DNA of 64,000 bases from Monocercomonoides exilis (lineage: Eukaryota; Preaxostyla; Oxymonadida; Polymastigidae): NCBI GenBank assembly GCA_001643675.2, contig LSRY02000007.1:1307001-1371000 (forward strand), written 5' to 3'. Numbering within the stretch: position 1 is the first letter of the stretch; the number at the start of each line of letters is the position of its first letter. The notes below the pieces were generated by a model that saw only the letters and a program-made list of their open reading frames with translations, was not told the origin of the DNA and searched no databases. A program made the position numbers and the translations under genes. Below are positions 52,501-61,800 of the stretch, piece after piece.

Positions 52501-55500
52501 CATTATCATGCTATTCGAGGCAAATGATAGTTGTGTGTTAACGGTGAATGTATTCAGAACCAACGTTGAATGAGAAGCTCTCACAAAGTCATATTCCAAT
52601 TCGCTGCTTCCACTGCTGCTCAGCTTTGCTCCGCAGTTTTTCAGTTCGAGGGATTCTGCTGAGCATGCGATCAATGTTGAGGTGGAAAGCAAGGATGCAG
52701 GGAGACAGAACGAAATATTGCTCATCTTTGTGGCTTTTGTCACATGAATCATTCCAACAGCAGGGACTTGACCATTTCCTTGAATATTAATCTCAGTCCC
52801 CATAATCCCACATTCAATAGTCCAATTATTTTCATTGAGCTCCATTGATTCTTTGAAGATAAATCCGCTGTTCAAAATAATCGTCTTCGGAGCACCAGAA
52901 TATCTGAGTGAGGCAGCATAGCTAATTGTTTCACATGGATATGATGAAAAGCCGCATGCACTGAAATCTCTTTGTTGAGAACCGCCAACGCGTGCTTTCT
53001 CGTTTAGTCTCATCAAATATGGAGCTAAAGGAATCGGAATGTCTCTGAATCCTTCTTCAAATCCCATTGCCTCAGTGTTTTTTGTGCTATCTGATGACAA
53101 AATTATTTGAAATGTTGTTGACGTGACAACTGAGCTCAATTTTTGTGAATCAATGAAAATGTTTTTTCCTCCTAAATCTGCTTTGTTTTCATTTCCTCCT
53201 GTACCAAAAGTCAAGTTCTGTATAACAAAATTTGTTCCTCCTCTTTTTGTATCGAAAAACAACGCCCCTCCAAATCCTCCAATTGAGTTATTGACTGTTG
53301 CTGTGCATCCAGAAAACATTGTCATTTCACTATTCTTCCCGATAATTACCTCTCCTCCACTTTCAACGCTTAGCCAGACACAGCCACCACTTCCCTTTAA
53401 ACAAATGCAATTGCTCGCATTCATTCCATAAAATGTCACAACTTCATTTCTTTGAATTGTTTTTTCAAAAACAGCTCCATTTCCTTCATTTCGAACAATT
53501 GAAATGAAATCAACTGAGTGGAATACTAGATTCTCAGAAGATTTTGCATCAATGGCAATCGCAGAAACAGAGATGAATTTCATCGATTTGAATTTCACAT
53601 CTGAAAATGTCATTGCTCCACAAGAAAATGAAAACAAAGAAGTTGCGAATGGATTATGATTTGTTGCTTCTGCAGTAATTATGCAATCACTGACATTCAA
53701 TCGTCCGCTTGACTGTGTTATTGAAAATAGTTGTGTGGAGATTGATGCTGAAGAATTCCGGACAATTGTCAATTTGCTCAACGAAGCAGAACCAGTTGAT
53801 ATCTGAAATAAAGTAATTATCGATGAAGAGATGCTTGTTGACTGATTGCTGGCTCCACAAAAGTTCATTGTGAGATTATTAACGTTCATTCCTTCTTCAG
53901 TGTACGCTCCAGCAGCGATATCCACGCGAGTGGTTAATCCTGAGATGTGATCAGCCACCTGAATTGTGTACTCGATCGTTTTGCATGTGGGATAAGGGTA
54001 ATCACTTGATCCATGACCGCACATTCTATTATTTTCTCCATGCACAACATCCACTTTCAAAGTGTTAAATCCTTGAGGAATCCATGTGCTGCAGTCAGAC
54101 GTTCCGATCATCACACGCGGTTTTGTTCCTGTTGAAAGTGACAGGCAGAAGATCACATCTTCTTTTTGTAAACAATTCACACTTGCATTATCTGTCAATA
54201 CATCTGACGAAGCATCGCCAACATTTTTCTCGAAAAAACAGAAAAACAGTTTGCTGTGAAGATTTGTTGTTGAAGAAATGCCAACTGCTGATGCATTTGA
54301 TCTTGAAGAAATATTTGAAAAATAGCACTCACAAACGCATGCCCCTGTATCATTCATCAGCGAAAGTGCACCTCCTCCTGTATTTGTTGAAGAGTAAGGT
54401 TTTCCATTTGTGAACACGCAACAACTGATCTGAACAGGATTTTCAGTGTTATCAAAATGGAGTGCAAATGCTCGATGTCCAGCTTCCCCATCACTGAAAT
54501 TCGATTGAGAACAGGAAAAAGAATTGCACTGAGTCCAGAATGCTCCTCCAGATTGCATGCAAGAGCAATTATCAAAAAAAGATGATTCAACTGTTACTGA
54601 GCTCCTTCCTCTTATGAAACACACTGAACCTGATCCTATAGAAGAAGTGCAATCTTTTCCAATGCAACTGAAAAGTTGAAGTATTCCTGTGGATTTAAAA
54701 TAAATTGCATGATCTGTAAAATTTGAAAACCAGCAATCTGTACAAATCATATCTCCTGTTAATATTGTGTGATTTTCCATTGAATGATTATTGTTGAAAT
54801 TCTCATTTGACATTCTGAAATATGAATCAAAGGAAGTGTTGCTTATGTATTGGGAATTATGACCTCTCAGTCCATGTATTATTCCCCCATCATATGGAGA
54901 AGCAACGTTCGTGAATTCACTAGAGCTGATTGAAGATGCACTGGAAGTTTTACATGGGGTGTTTGATAGTTCTTTTGAACGAGATATATTTATAAAAATG
55001 GATTGGTCGATGCTGCTTCGTAAATTTGGAGATGACACAAAAAGAGGAAAAGGAGATATCGCATCAAATGATGAAAAATAACAATTTTTCATAAATGCAC
55101 CACAGTTTTGAATCGAAGGTTCCGCTGCTGGACAATATTCAATAATTGTTGAAAATGACTTTCTAACCTCTCTAAAAAACAGTGACATATTTTGAACACA
55201 AGCAAAGCCGTTTGACAAGCTAATTGGACTTTCTGCTGTAAATGGTTGTGGAAAAACTACAATTGATTCCAATGTAAGAGATGAGTTGCGATTCAAAACA
55301 AACAAATGACTTCTTTTGAGTCGTGTTTGAATCTCGGAGCATATGCATGATGAATTATCCAAAAGTATGTTTGTTACCAGAATGGACGGAAACAATTTAC
55401 AATTCTTGATTGTTAATGCTTCAATAATATCCATTTTTCGGTCACATTTCGAGGATTGATTTGCTTTTTCGCAAAAATTGTGCTTTGCAAATTCTTTCAT

Positions 55501-55617
55501 AAACAGACCATCTTTAATTGCATGAACAGTGTTAACTTCTTTCTCAATTCGGACTGTCTCGATTTTTAACGAACAAATATATAAAGCAACAAAATAACAC
55601 AGCGAAAATATTTTCAT
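43576..55617 (-). CDS. Giant receptor-like beta-helix membrane protein with pseudokinase tail
   Basis: 4,013 aa, intronless. It has an N-terminal signal peptide (FSLCYFVALYICSL) and an ectodomain of ~3,500 aa rich in N-glycosylation sequons. The ectodomain repeats a module beginning CG....PC and continuing into right-handed parallel beta-helix rungs (GGA/GGG-F, NCS/NCT-F turns). CG..PC starts lie near residues 532 (variant, spaced further), 886, 1242, 1589, 1985, 2354, 2661 and 3055. One transmembrane helix follows (~3561-3587, ALIVIFIFVMLFLIVLIVSI, then RWRK), then a charged juxtamembrane helix and a kinase-like domain (~3700-3960). That domain keeps RWKAPEL, a SIGMMLWECLT helix and ERPDL/NDRPPLSQL. 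The catalytic loop reads AHLSPHIVLF in place of HRD-N, and the DFG position reads KHS; no VAIK-type lysine is evident. It is therefore a likely pseudokinase. Family style is common among oxymonad surface proteins. A role in adhesion or sensing is inferred. Confidence 0.85.
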   Translation of the reverse strand: MKIFSLCYFVALYICSLKIETVRIEKEVNTVHAIKDGLFMKEFAKHNFCEKANQSSKCDRKMDIIEALTIKNCKLFPSILVTNILLDNSSCICSEIQTRLKRSHLFVLNRNSSLTLESIVVFPQPFTAESPISLSNGFACVQNMSLFFREVRKSFSTIIEYCPAAEPSIQNCGAFMKNCYFSSFDAISPFPLFVSSPNLRSSIDQSIFINISRSKELSNTPCKTSSASSISSSEFTNVASPYDGGIIHGLRGHNSQYISNTSFDSYFRMSNENFNNNHSMENHTILTGDMICTDCWFSNFTDHAIYFKSTGILQLFSCIGKDCTSSIGSGSVCFIRGRSSVTVESSFFDNCSCMQSGGAFWTQCNSFSCSQSNFSDGEAGHRAFALHFDNTENPVQISCCVFTNGKPYSSTNTGGGALSLMNDTGACVCECYFSNISSRSNASAVGISSTTNLHSKLFFCFFEKNVGDASSDVLTDNASVNCLQKEDVIFCLSLSTGTKPRVMIGTSDCSTWIPQGFNTLKVDVVHGENNRMCGHGSSDYPYPTCKTIEYTIQVADHISGLTTRVDIAAGAYTEEGMNVNNLTMNFCGASNQSTSISSSIITLFQISTGSASLSKLTIVRNSSASISTQLFSITQSSGRLNVSDCIITAEATNHNPFATSLFSFSCGAMTFSDVKFKSMKFISVSAIAIDAKSSENLVFHSVDFISIVRNEGNGAVFEKTIQRNEVVTFYGMNASNCICLKGSGGCVWLSVESGGEVIIGKNSEMTMFSGCTATVNNSIGGFGGALFFDTKRGGTNFVIQNLTFGTGGNENKADLGGKNIFIDSQKLSSVVTSTTFQIILSSDSTKNTEAMGFEEGFRDIPIPLAPYLMRLNEKARVGGSQQRDFSACGFSSYPCETISYAASLRYSGAPKTIILNSGFIFKESMELNENNWTIECGIMGTEINIQGNGQVPAVGMIHVTKATKMSNISFCLPASLLSTSTLIACSAESLELKNCGAKLSSSGSSELEYDFVRASHSTLVLNTFTVNTQLSFASNSMIMLRNGCNVNMNNCAISEVEKSNGNGGFFESTGRIEGNYSCNIIVDNCTFISCKACSNNACGGGLFVELKENEKLIVNGSTTFDGCLTACVEHDTGKGGAVMISVSDASASFAFGENVLFSQSKANNATFGKDLFISCGTGIFLKEKTNFESLLFFDSSMEPDDLNQMSGTENGEDEPLIPIFVYFCTLVSSIFTDGDGGTDHPFCGFKGFMCKSIDYCFENRISSSVNEIDVDSTSFISNELVAMNCHFCLTSQTSEASVSFDDKGDKNCEALIVCELNSTVEISNLELLLPDTLQQKHISILESSSTLSLISISFVSINESISRQFGILRVMGGKFTMSDALFKGIFLFSGRSAIEICNEQVSNLNNCSLIGVKQYNGGGGCISVNMQIPTPTSVFLDNCTVSGECAEGSSLKGGGIFASLQSGVISIQNTMFDECKTPSSESEANGKGIGGGLYVYAIDDETELSLNKVMFHGCSGWKGDCVFVDGNNLSILIKKERFLFEWAELDEKDLMGFERSTTSSSVELLLGAFLTPFEVKGFVSGDGEGLDHSGCGLRAYPCRTVPHLLKRRFQTISSTTAEIIFTSSYSIKDAFVIESYSACFESEMEGIETVIEEDGTGVADGLIETRNVVSFSCIKFSLPSQFAVERICLFLCSSSILTLQKCSAQLKGGVGKIEYSFVKVVNGEAHLYNFSFYAVKFGDTCAVHIRGNDGRGIMNASEFNEVESDSSSGLIFVSNGCYFEEVNSTIRESIFEKCCAVYCENGSGMKMINSSLKNLTRKIGNGGGLTGIVGNGKTIEIKNSSFIGIRCLATNSLGGCVFVNVGNDGGFYFESNNISECSVNGQQGYGGGVYFSLESPSAKYTMRSIQFSQNSAKYGSDIFLLSAAPRQVLQADLWDGTVLESSNSENFWVMDLLDECSINQSIKPYLFPEPTSVLFVKFGGTNNNQCGAFDYPCGDMIFGLGKMTDEMSTIHINESIFLEQRLSRSNLSLSIRGNDEKSYLNVSEGGCFEQKTGDAHTTLAFNKIIFILSENPTDDVSSLIAITVGRVVISSCECGSSSGPTQKSGASIVSGTGEVKFSFFSINNVLFSRFKGICAVSNGMLAFEYSNVSSVMQSYDENKYLNGIEQAHNGLVVGCGNSKILLNGSSFKNCVSEWSVINARGIEALTIGGESQIDECSCLSTDGGGIYCQLVDNGKMTLEECCVTFCSANVNTGKGGGLYLLLEREFFGNYVLKNMKIHDNVAKYGMDVFIECESLNKSISASHFQGLNTNEEILEVKMQGLDREKFVDEPVNLSLFLEQRLDQVICVSADGYDMIGCGTNLYPCCSFWRGYRNLVENSEDKELQIVNNTVIDSHFEIDYLTVKSTASGTQSIISISKEIPASDSMSLLNNKGILLIEDMIFDLPDIFVNEMKSVIESSGTLSFKSSSFTKESDNECSYNLILINGGTFLMKNCEVSHIIHNASPFNILFASSATMEECNFEGIGGSTILKGGHIRAALKDLNRFSLHNCSMNHCICSGTEGKGGAVFLDCLQISNANSFSFNNTMFASNKAAHGSNIYIFGSDLNFTVNNNSFSFDYASYITDENPFFGENEQFGMIDLLLLLVPFNSPTVYVSTDGFDIAGCGDHSHPCSSFLTGFYHVEDESISKEIIIHGSTLIQNHFDLDSFSVHSDFSPSSTTRNFASADALIDISSLSNLTIDVGVNDSISSILSNSETLLFSSIRFCVLKARGDSQTTVISNGEGYLSLDYCILECHTAGNTETLFCFILMKSGELFASSLQIERITLGKCLINIMSGSVCSFQRMTFDAINMSTSGLVFIEEKTEEHSSHETRVAINESTFRTLTGDGEESCAISSISTESVQLSVNKTSFITNHAKSSQKGGAIFFALNEGGWLKMTNSEIIESCCNENSGKGGGVYLHCTTSGEVDFIFHQMSLLGNAAFVGRDIFVECFSIENQINETQFRFDLRPEEFIRANAIWGRDSTLGKDVDLMDYITTYQSTTIIVSSVHSDSRNFRNCGKSDSPCYSVDYGLNHILSDFDSRLYVDKECIIEDEFDLDNLTLRSKVHSTATLSVVPSGTASRDELIFCSERVQMELLNFVFPSQTSSSHECLIKTTAERCFIKDCSFEGKDIGDASMCEISFSLIEQIGGTLELSDLTISSLSFVSTHSVLQIPLSGNCYCKCLEVFDICIPNCEFCSVCDVETSYNGKSGSIDLSLTSFKNLNCSEMGIISVLSAQNECPISFSNCTFKECNLPKYNGKLASFGSCSKLNFTFCLFEGYQNDSTVIGNSAIEDVCHWNGSLICLTSCTSYMKDTTVANSSKGGISVSKGRLTIEMGMFEGNNPSIERYPSARRNIICDEGGIVDVMSFKGGDGLLPNSSMWILNEGCEMEGIALERTSVLFIPHLERVEQEEAGAEIKLKFIGNLLMPCSLQFRVTTTLNEEKLLHTNKFEDSEYVNESEVVTNIQSSLVKDAPSEAEVSVCILFGDEERPLSTQSFVLKNKSEPQTNANGKLAKEGSGTVSSWALIVIFIFVMLFLIVLIVSIIFIVRWRKAKNENKDLREIVNDNIRKEPKAFEMVTMEMSPEEQWRRAEREAEKKNEERIKKRVYDSNMEHSESSEHLLSESGSTEYILGRDSDKIPEWMLEKVDEKEEEETRKRIPSPSISSTSTTDTSDTESTFVRSESLCPTTSSMSNLVDAIACSSVFEKLIVDLRDSLFMLLHGRNEKKEMAIGTLKEREHTAAQVLFWVANGALHSFENEEDELSSLAHLSPHIVLFSEHMIICIAKHSDFSSDDSDSSSISSASTIITSSSDFSTANRNGRGSPPPSSAFEDDSDNKKECLRWKAPELQMNKKMGATKESVSFSIGMMLWECLTLQIPFGEYEAEVAGQKIVNGERPDLKIVEGNTFEQVTKNCLSASANDRPPLSQLKREFIQRFPDGTVMMTISDAVDLADSSGDEDITKRGNVEIDESGYF

Positions 55618-55699
55618 TATTCCTGCGAATAAAAATTCATAACTTGATCTAACCTTTAAGTTATTTATTTTATGATATTTTTGTAAATTAATCGATTAG
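55618..55699. promoter_or_regulatory. 82-bp divergent promoter region
   Basis: Only 82 bp separate the ATG of the minus-strand beta-helix gene (55617) from the ATG of the plus-strand gene at 55700, so both upstream regions must share this AT-rich segment. No named core element is recognised. Confidence 0.5.
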
Positions 55700-58119
55700 A
55701 TGGAGAAAAACAATATGGTTCGAAAGTTATTCGAACAACGCATTTGCGAAATTTTATCAGCAGCTTTTCGTTCAAGCATACCACTTGATATTATTCTTTC
55801 AGAGGGTGCTTTATTTCATTTTGAGCGAGCTGTAATGCTTGTAATAAGAATGAGATATCAAGATGTTAGCATAATGTATGTTATTTATATTGAATTGTTA
55901 ACTCATGTATGGTATCTCTGCTGTTGATTAAAAATTGAGATTATTTCAGAACCTGTAAAACAGAATCTTTTTTGCATGCAGTTGAACAGTTAACTTATTT
56001 TTGTTCGCGTAGCAGTGTATTTGAAGAGAATCCTGAACTTAAGGTTTTCTTTTGAACTTAAGCAATTTCTATATTTTTTAATTTTGATCTGTGATCCAAA
56101 AAATATTTACGTTTCATTTATTATGTTTTTTTTCCGATATTTTTAAAAGAATCTTACTGCCATTCCAAAGCCTCAATCATTCAAACTTAATCCAAAAACA
56201 TTTTGTATGACTTATTTACGCACTTTTGTTCTTGTTGTTATTATCCTTCTTTTTTTTTCACATTATTTGAAATAGTTTATTTTTCGGTAATTGGAAGATG
56301 CTCATTTTCAAAAGTTATAATTGAAATATCTGTTTTAAGAACTTTTACGCAATCTCAACGAATCCCCGAATCTTTCATTGCTCCACCTCCAAGGATGAAA
56401 AGCACAATAAAAAGATCTTCATCCATTGATTCGCAGAACGACGATGGAATTCCTCAAGCCGTTCCCATCAGCCCACAAGGCGATAAAAATATCAGAAGCA
56501 CCACTCCGTCCCCAAACGCATATCCATCGTATTTTTCATCGACAATGGCATCTCCTTCACAAAGCTTTGTAATGTTTTCTCCAGGCAGAGATGCTTCATT
56601 GCATTCTTCTTCTTCTTCTTCTTCTTCTTCTTCTTCTTCTTCCACATCGTCCACTGTTACTTCATCCACGCCTGCTTCTGTTTCTGTAATTGCATCTTCT
56701 TCTTCTTCTTCAACGACTTCTTCTTCTTCCTATCCTCAGTTATATCTTCCACCTCGCTCTCCTTCCTTTTCTCCATCTGCAACTTCTCCTTTCTCACATG
56801 CATCTATTGGCCTGTCTCCTTCCAAACTGTCGCCTGAAAAGCAGACGCTTACACAAGGTGCAATGGATAATATCGTGCCGAATCTTCCGTCTTACTCATC
56901 AGCTGCGCCTGTGCTGCGGGTGTTTGATGAATCCCAGCCGCGTTCTCCTCCTTTCTCTTTTTCGCTTCACCCGTCTGCGCCATTCAATTCATCTTCTTTT
57001 TCTCCTTCAGGCTCTTCAAACACTTCAAGCTCTTTAAGCTCTTCAAGCACTTCTCCCGCGTTGGCACAGTGCTTGTCGCCAGCGTCGCCTGCCTCTTTTG
57101 CTGCTTCGAAACTTGTTTCTGATGCGAAATTCAGCCATTCCATTTCACAGCAGGATTCTCCGAAGCCTCTTGTACCAATTGATTTTTCGCCTATTGCAGC
57201 AGCAAGTGCGGATTCCAATGCTTCGCAGCTGTCGTTCTCTGCTCTTGTGAGTTCTCGAAGAAATCCACAGGAAGGAGAAGAGAAGGTTCTCTTTGAAGGA
57301 AAAAGAGATACTTTGAAAGAGATCGAAAAAATAAACGAACAAGAAGAGAAAAGAAATAAAAGAAGATTTTCTGATGATAAACAGATGGACAGAAATGAAG
57401 GAAAAATTGAGGTGAGAAAAATGATTGATTCAGAAGAGAAGGAAAAAACAAGTGAAGAAAGAAATAAAGAGATTCCTATGAAAAAGAATAATGATTATGA
57501 AGATAAAGGCGCTTTGTTAGGAATGCATTCACCAGGAATCTGTAATGAAGAATTAAACAAAGAAGAAGAAGAAGAAGAAAAACTGAAAGAAGAAATTAAG
57601 CTGAAGCAGTCTTTGTTTGTTCGAGATGAAAGTGGGGTGATTGATTTCTGTTCTCTAATGGAGCATCCGCTATATATTCAACAGCATTCACACAATGAAC
57701 AATTTTTTGATGTTTCTTCGCATGAACTGTCTTCAAAGAACGATCAAAATCATTCTTCTGCTGCACCTTCTAGCTTCGAATCAGCATTTCATCCACCTTT
57801 TGCAAGAGTTGCTGGAATTCCGTATTCAACTTTGCCTTTTTTCACTTCACAAAATTATGTTGGATTGCATTCACAATCATCATCTATATCTTCTCAATCG
57901 GTTCCTTTGGCTAATCATTCTGTATTTCCTTCAGCAGAAACTGATAAAAATAATTCACCAATAAGTTCAATGTTCACAGATGGATTGGATAAGCAATTGA
58001 ATGTTGATAAAACTGAAGGAAAACAAATTGAATTTGACAAAGGCACTTCTTTTTCTTCATTTTCTTCATTTTCTGACTTGTTTGAAACTGTGCAAGCACA
58101 TTTTGATTCTTTTGGTTGA
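55700..58119 (+). CDS. Serine-rich protein, probable four-exon gene, function unknown
   Basis: Proposed exons are 55700-55875, 55950-56043, 56150-56204 and 56276-58119. Introns are 74, 106 and 71 bp, all GT...AG with T-rich acceptors, and they join in frame to 722 aa. The first ~150 residues look like a folded domain (FHFERAVMLVIRMRYQDV, AVEQLTYFCSRSSVF, FYFSVIGRCSFSKVIIEISV) that I do not recognise. The rest is low complexity: serine/proline-rich (56600-57250), a lysine/glutamate-rich stretch likely to be helical or coiled (57260-57620), and a serine/phenylalanine tail ending in DLFETVQAHFDSFG. If the splicing is wrong, the minimal product starts at the ATG at 56395 (574 aa), and the 55700 frame would be a separate small gene. 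Support for the splicing is that three independent joins keep the frame and remove the stops. It is transcribed divergently from the beta-helix gene. Confidence 0.6.
56604..56642 (+). repeat. TCT microsatellite encoding polyserine
   Basis: A pure TCT array in the serine-rich body of the four-exon gene, of the same kind as those in the dynein gene. Confidence 0.85.
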
Positions 58120-58801
58120 AATTCATTCGTGCTTACGTGAAGAAAAATTAATTTAGAAATAGAGAAAGAAATTATTATTTCATGAATATGTGGATATAAA
58201 GCAGATTTATGCAATATAATTTATGACAAATGTTGGTTTTTTGCTTTTTTTCACCAAATTCTTTCAAATTTTTATGTTGTTTCAAAAAAAGTATGTGATT
58301 GTTCATTTTTGAGTTAATCTTTTCGTTCAAGTTTTGTTCAAACTACTTTTCTCAATTTAAAAGTCATTCTTTTCTTCAAAATAGAAGATTTTTTTATCAT
58401 TTTCAAGCTCCTACGAAAATTTTTTGGATTTGTTGCATTAAGAAAATGTTATTGATCAAAGCTCATACAAAAGAATGTTATAAAGGGGAATAAGCCACAT
58501 CGTTTTTTTGTTTGAAAACATAATTTGAAAAGTGGGATTGTTCTTTTACGTGCAACCAGACATGTTTCTTTTATCAAATTGTCCAAAAAGAAATATAGTC
58601 AGCAAACTAATAAAAAATGTCATTCTCAGTATTTATTGCGTAATTGTTTAGCAAAAGATTCATATTTCTAAATTCACTTTTATGTTCAAAACCCATTAAT
58701 AAAATTATTTTTGACAGGAAATGTAAATTTCATGTGATTTCTAACTGTAAAAAAACTGTATAATGATGCATTTTAATTAGCTCACCTAGTATTGCGTTAA
58801 C
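58120..58801. other. AT-rich intergenic spacer
   Basis: About 680 bp of AT-rich sequence between two plus-strand genes. It holds the 3' flank of the serine-rich gene and the upstream region of the Cna-B-like gene. No gene or structured element is supported. Confidence 0.5.
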
Positions 58802-61800
58802 ATGCTATCTAAGATACTTTTTGTACTTATACTTTTATTTGAAAGTAAAACTCATGAAAAACCTGTCTCATGTGAGAATATGCCTTTAACGTTGAACTCT
58901 CAAGTGTTTAAGCATTCAAGCTCAAAACTTAGAGTAAAGCTGACTCTTAATTGCCCACATGATTATTCTTTTCATTCTGTTTTCATTGCTCTTCCAAAAG
59001 GTATTCAACATAAAAAATCCATTTGAAATTTTTTGATATCAACTATTTTTTACAATTTTGTTTAGACGAACCTTCATTCACTATTGCAAAGCCATCATTA
59101 AAAGAAGCAGGCCTTTTGTATTTGAAGGGAAAGGCACATGAATATTCTCGTTTGAGAAATTAAAAATTGATTTTAAAAGCAAACTTATTTCCAAATTATA
59201 ATAGAAATTGGGATCATTCCAGAAACTCCTATGGATGCTGCTATCTTTCTCCAACAAACAAGCTCTGATAAAACTGAATTTCAATTCTATATTCGCTCAG
59301 CTGGCAAGCCTTTCAAGGGAAAGAATAGCGAAATCGTTTGTATTTATTTTAGAATTTCAACCACATTAAGACGTTTTTCATTTTTCACATCTGTGCTACT
59401 CTTCGCGCTTTTTCAAATTTAAAATTGTTTAGAAAATTGCAGTTGCATTGGTTCATCCAACAGAAGCACCAAAAATGCTCTACAGCACAATTGCTTTAAA
59501 GCATGGAAAGGTCTTTAGTCATTTTCTGAATTTAAAGAATTTTAGAAATAAAAATATTTTCACGATGAATGCTCCTTTTTAGAAAGTTGCACAAACTGTT
59601 TCCCCACAAATTAAAAATGTTGTGCTTCCTCTTCAAGCTAACGTTGAAGACGATGACGACGATGCACAACCTATCTACAGCTTCAGCGGGATGGTTCTTG
59701 CAGAAGGAGAAAAGACTGCAATTTCAACATCTTCTCAACCCGCTTCATCTGTTTCTCTCAAGCCTGTTGCCGGATGCAGCGTCGATGTGATTGTGAATGC
59801 AAGCTTCCTGATCTCCACAGTTACGGATAACGCAGGACGCTTCACTGTTTCCATTTCGGAAGAAACGCTCGGACTTACAGACGGAGCTGAGAGATCTGTT
59901 TTGATTCGCGCAACAGACTTTTCTGACAGCAAAGCTCCAATCAGCCAAATCAAAGAAGTCAAAGTTCCAAAGGCTTCAAAAGGAAAAGACCTGTCAATTC
60001 AACCATTTGTTGTTCTGTCTCTGCCATCATCTCAGAAAGATGCAGCAGAAGCCCATTCTCGCCCTCTGCAGGCCACTCCCTGCACCACTGAAGCAGTGAC
60101 TGTGTCGCTGTGCTACAGCTGTGCCGCTGACGAATGCACCACATTCCCAGCTGGAACAGCTCCAACAACCCAAATTGCTGGGAGAACTGTTACCCTCACT
60201 AGAACCGACGGCACAGCCGATGATCCGACAGATTACACTGAAACAACAACTGCTGATGGTGTGGCTTCTTTTGCAGCAGTCTGCGTTGGTACATACACAT
60301 TGAACATTAACGGTGTTGGCGACGAGCCAAACACAACAGAGACGATTACGGTGGCTGCAAACGATTCCAACGATTTGCAGGTGTATCTTACAAACGCAAC
60401 ATTTTGCGTTTCAACAGTGAGCGGAGTTGTCTGCTTGGACTGTGAAGGCACAGGAGCATGCACCAACGAATCAGAAGGCATTTCAGGTGCAACTGTACAG
60501 GTATTATCTGCAGCTGGACCAAACAACACGTTCACAACCGGAACTAACGGAGAGTTCACATTCAATGTTACTTCTCCATTCACTGGAACACTGAATGTTA
60601 CTGTTCCATGCGCTGCTGATGAGAACGGAACATCACCACAAAACTTCTCAGTTGACTTGACTGATCTCGAACCACTGACAAATTACACAGAATCATTCCC
60701 TGTGGAATGCTACGACGACTGCTATGTTGCTCCGACTGTTAACTTTACTGTTTCTTTCTGCCTTGACTGCGCTGAAAATGGATCGTGCAACCCAACAGGA
60801 GACGATGCAGCCGGTGCTTTTGACGGCTTAAACGTTGTTCTCACAACACCGACAAATGGCACAGCCAACATCACTTCTGTGGCAATTGCACCAATTACTG
60901 ATGATGCAGCAGATCTCGAAAACGTTACCATTGGCGAATACGATCTGTACATCTCTCCATACCCAACCACTAACGATACTGGGCTGCATTACGTTCGCAG
61001 AATTAATGTAACAGAAGACATGGGCGAAGAGCCCGAGGATCTGCAGGACATTCCAGTCTTCAAGAGAGACGCTTGCTTGGAACCACCAGTCATTCAAGGA
61101 ACTGTGTGCTACGACTGCTACCAGAACGGAACATGCACATTACCCGCAGCAAATCTGACTGTTACAGCATTCAACTACGACACAAATGAAACCTTCAATG
61201 CAACTACAGACGAGCAAGGTAGATTTAACTTGACTGTTAATTCAAGCGGAATATACAACGTAAGTGTCGAAATTGCCCTTTGCAACAACACAGAGGAAGA
61301 AACAGGAGACGATGAAGCAAGAGGCGCAGACTCAGTGAACATTACAGTCAATCTGAACTCCACTGTTACACGCAACTACACAGTTGACCTTCATCCATTC
61401 TGTAATTCACAGTGCTACACACCAGTGTTTGGATGTGTCTATTGCGATCTTTACCAAAATGGAACCAACGAAACCTGCAACGGTGAGGGATTCCCCGACG
61501 TCAGAATTGAGATATTTGATGAAGATGGCACCAGCGTTGCTGAAACAACAACTGATGAAGATGGAGTGTATACATTTGATGGAATTCTTCCAGGAAACTA
61601 CACAATCGTTGCTTATGATGTTCCCGATTGCAGCGAACTCCCTTCACTCCGTGGCTTGGTTGCACAAACATTGACAAGAAATGTTACAATTACTGGAGGT
61701 GAACCTTACATAAACGCTTCGTTTGCCGTGTACGAAACAAATCTTCCTGGGTTCATTTCCGGTTTTGTGCGTGTCCGAGCCACAATCAATACGTCCAACT

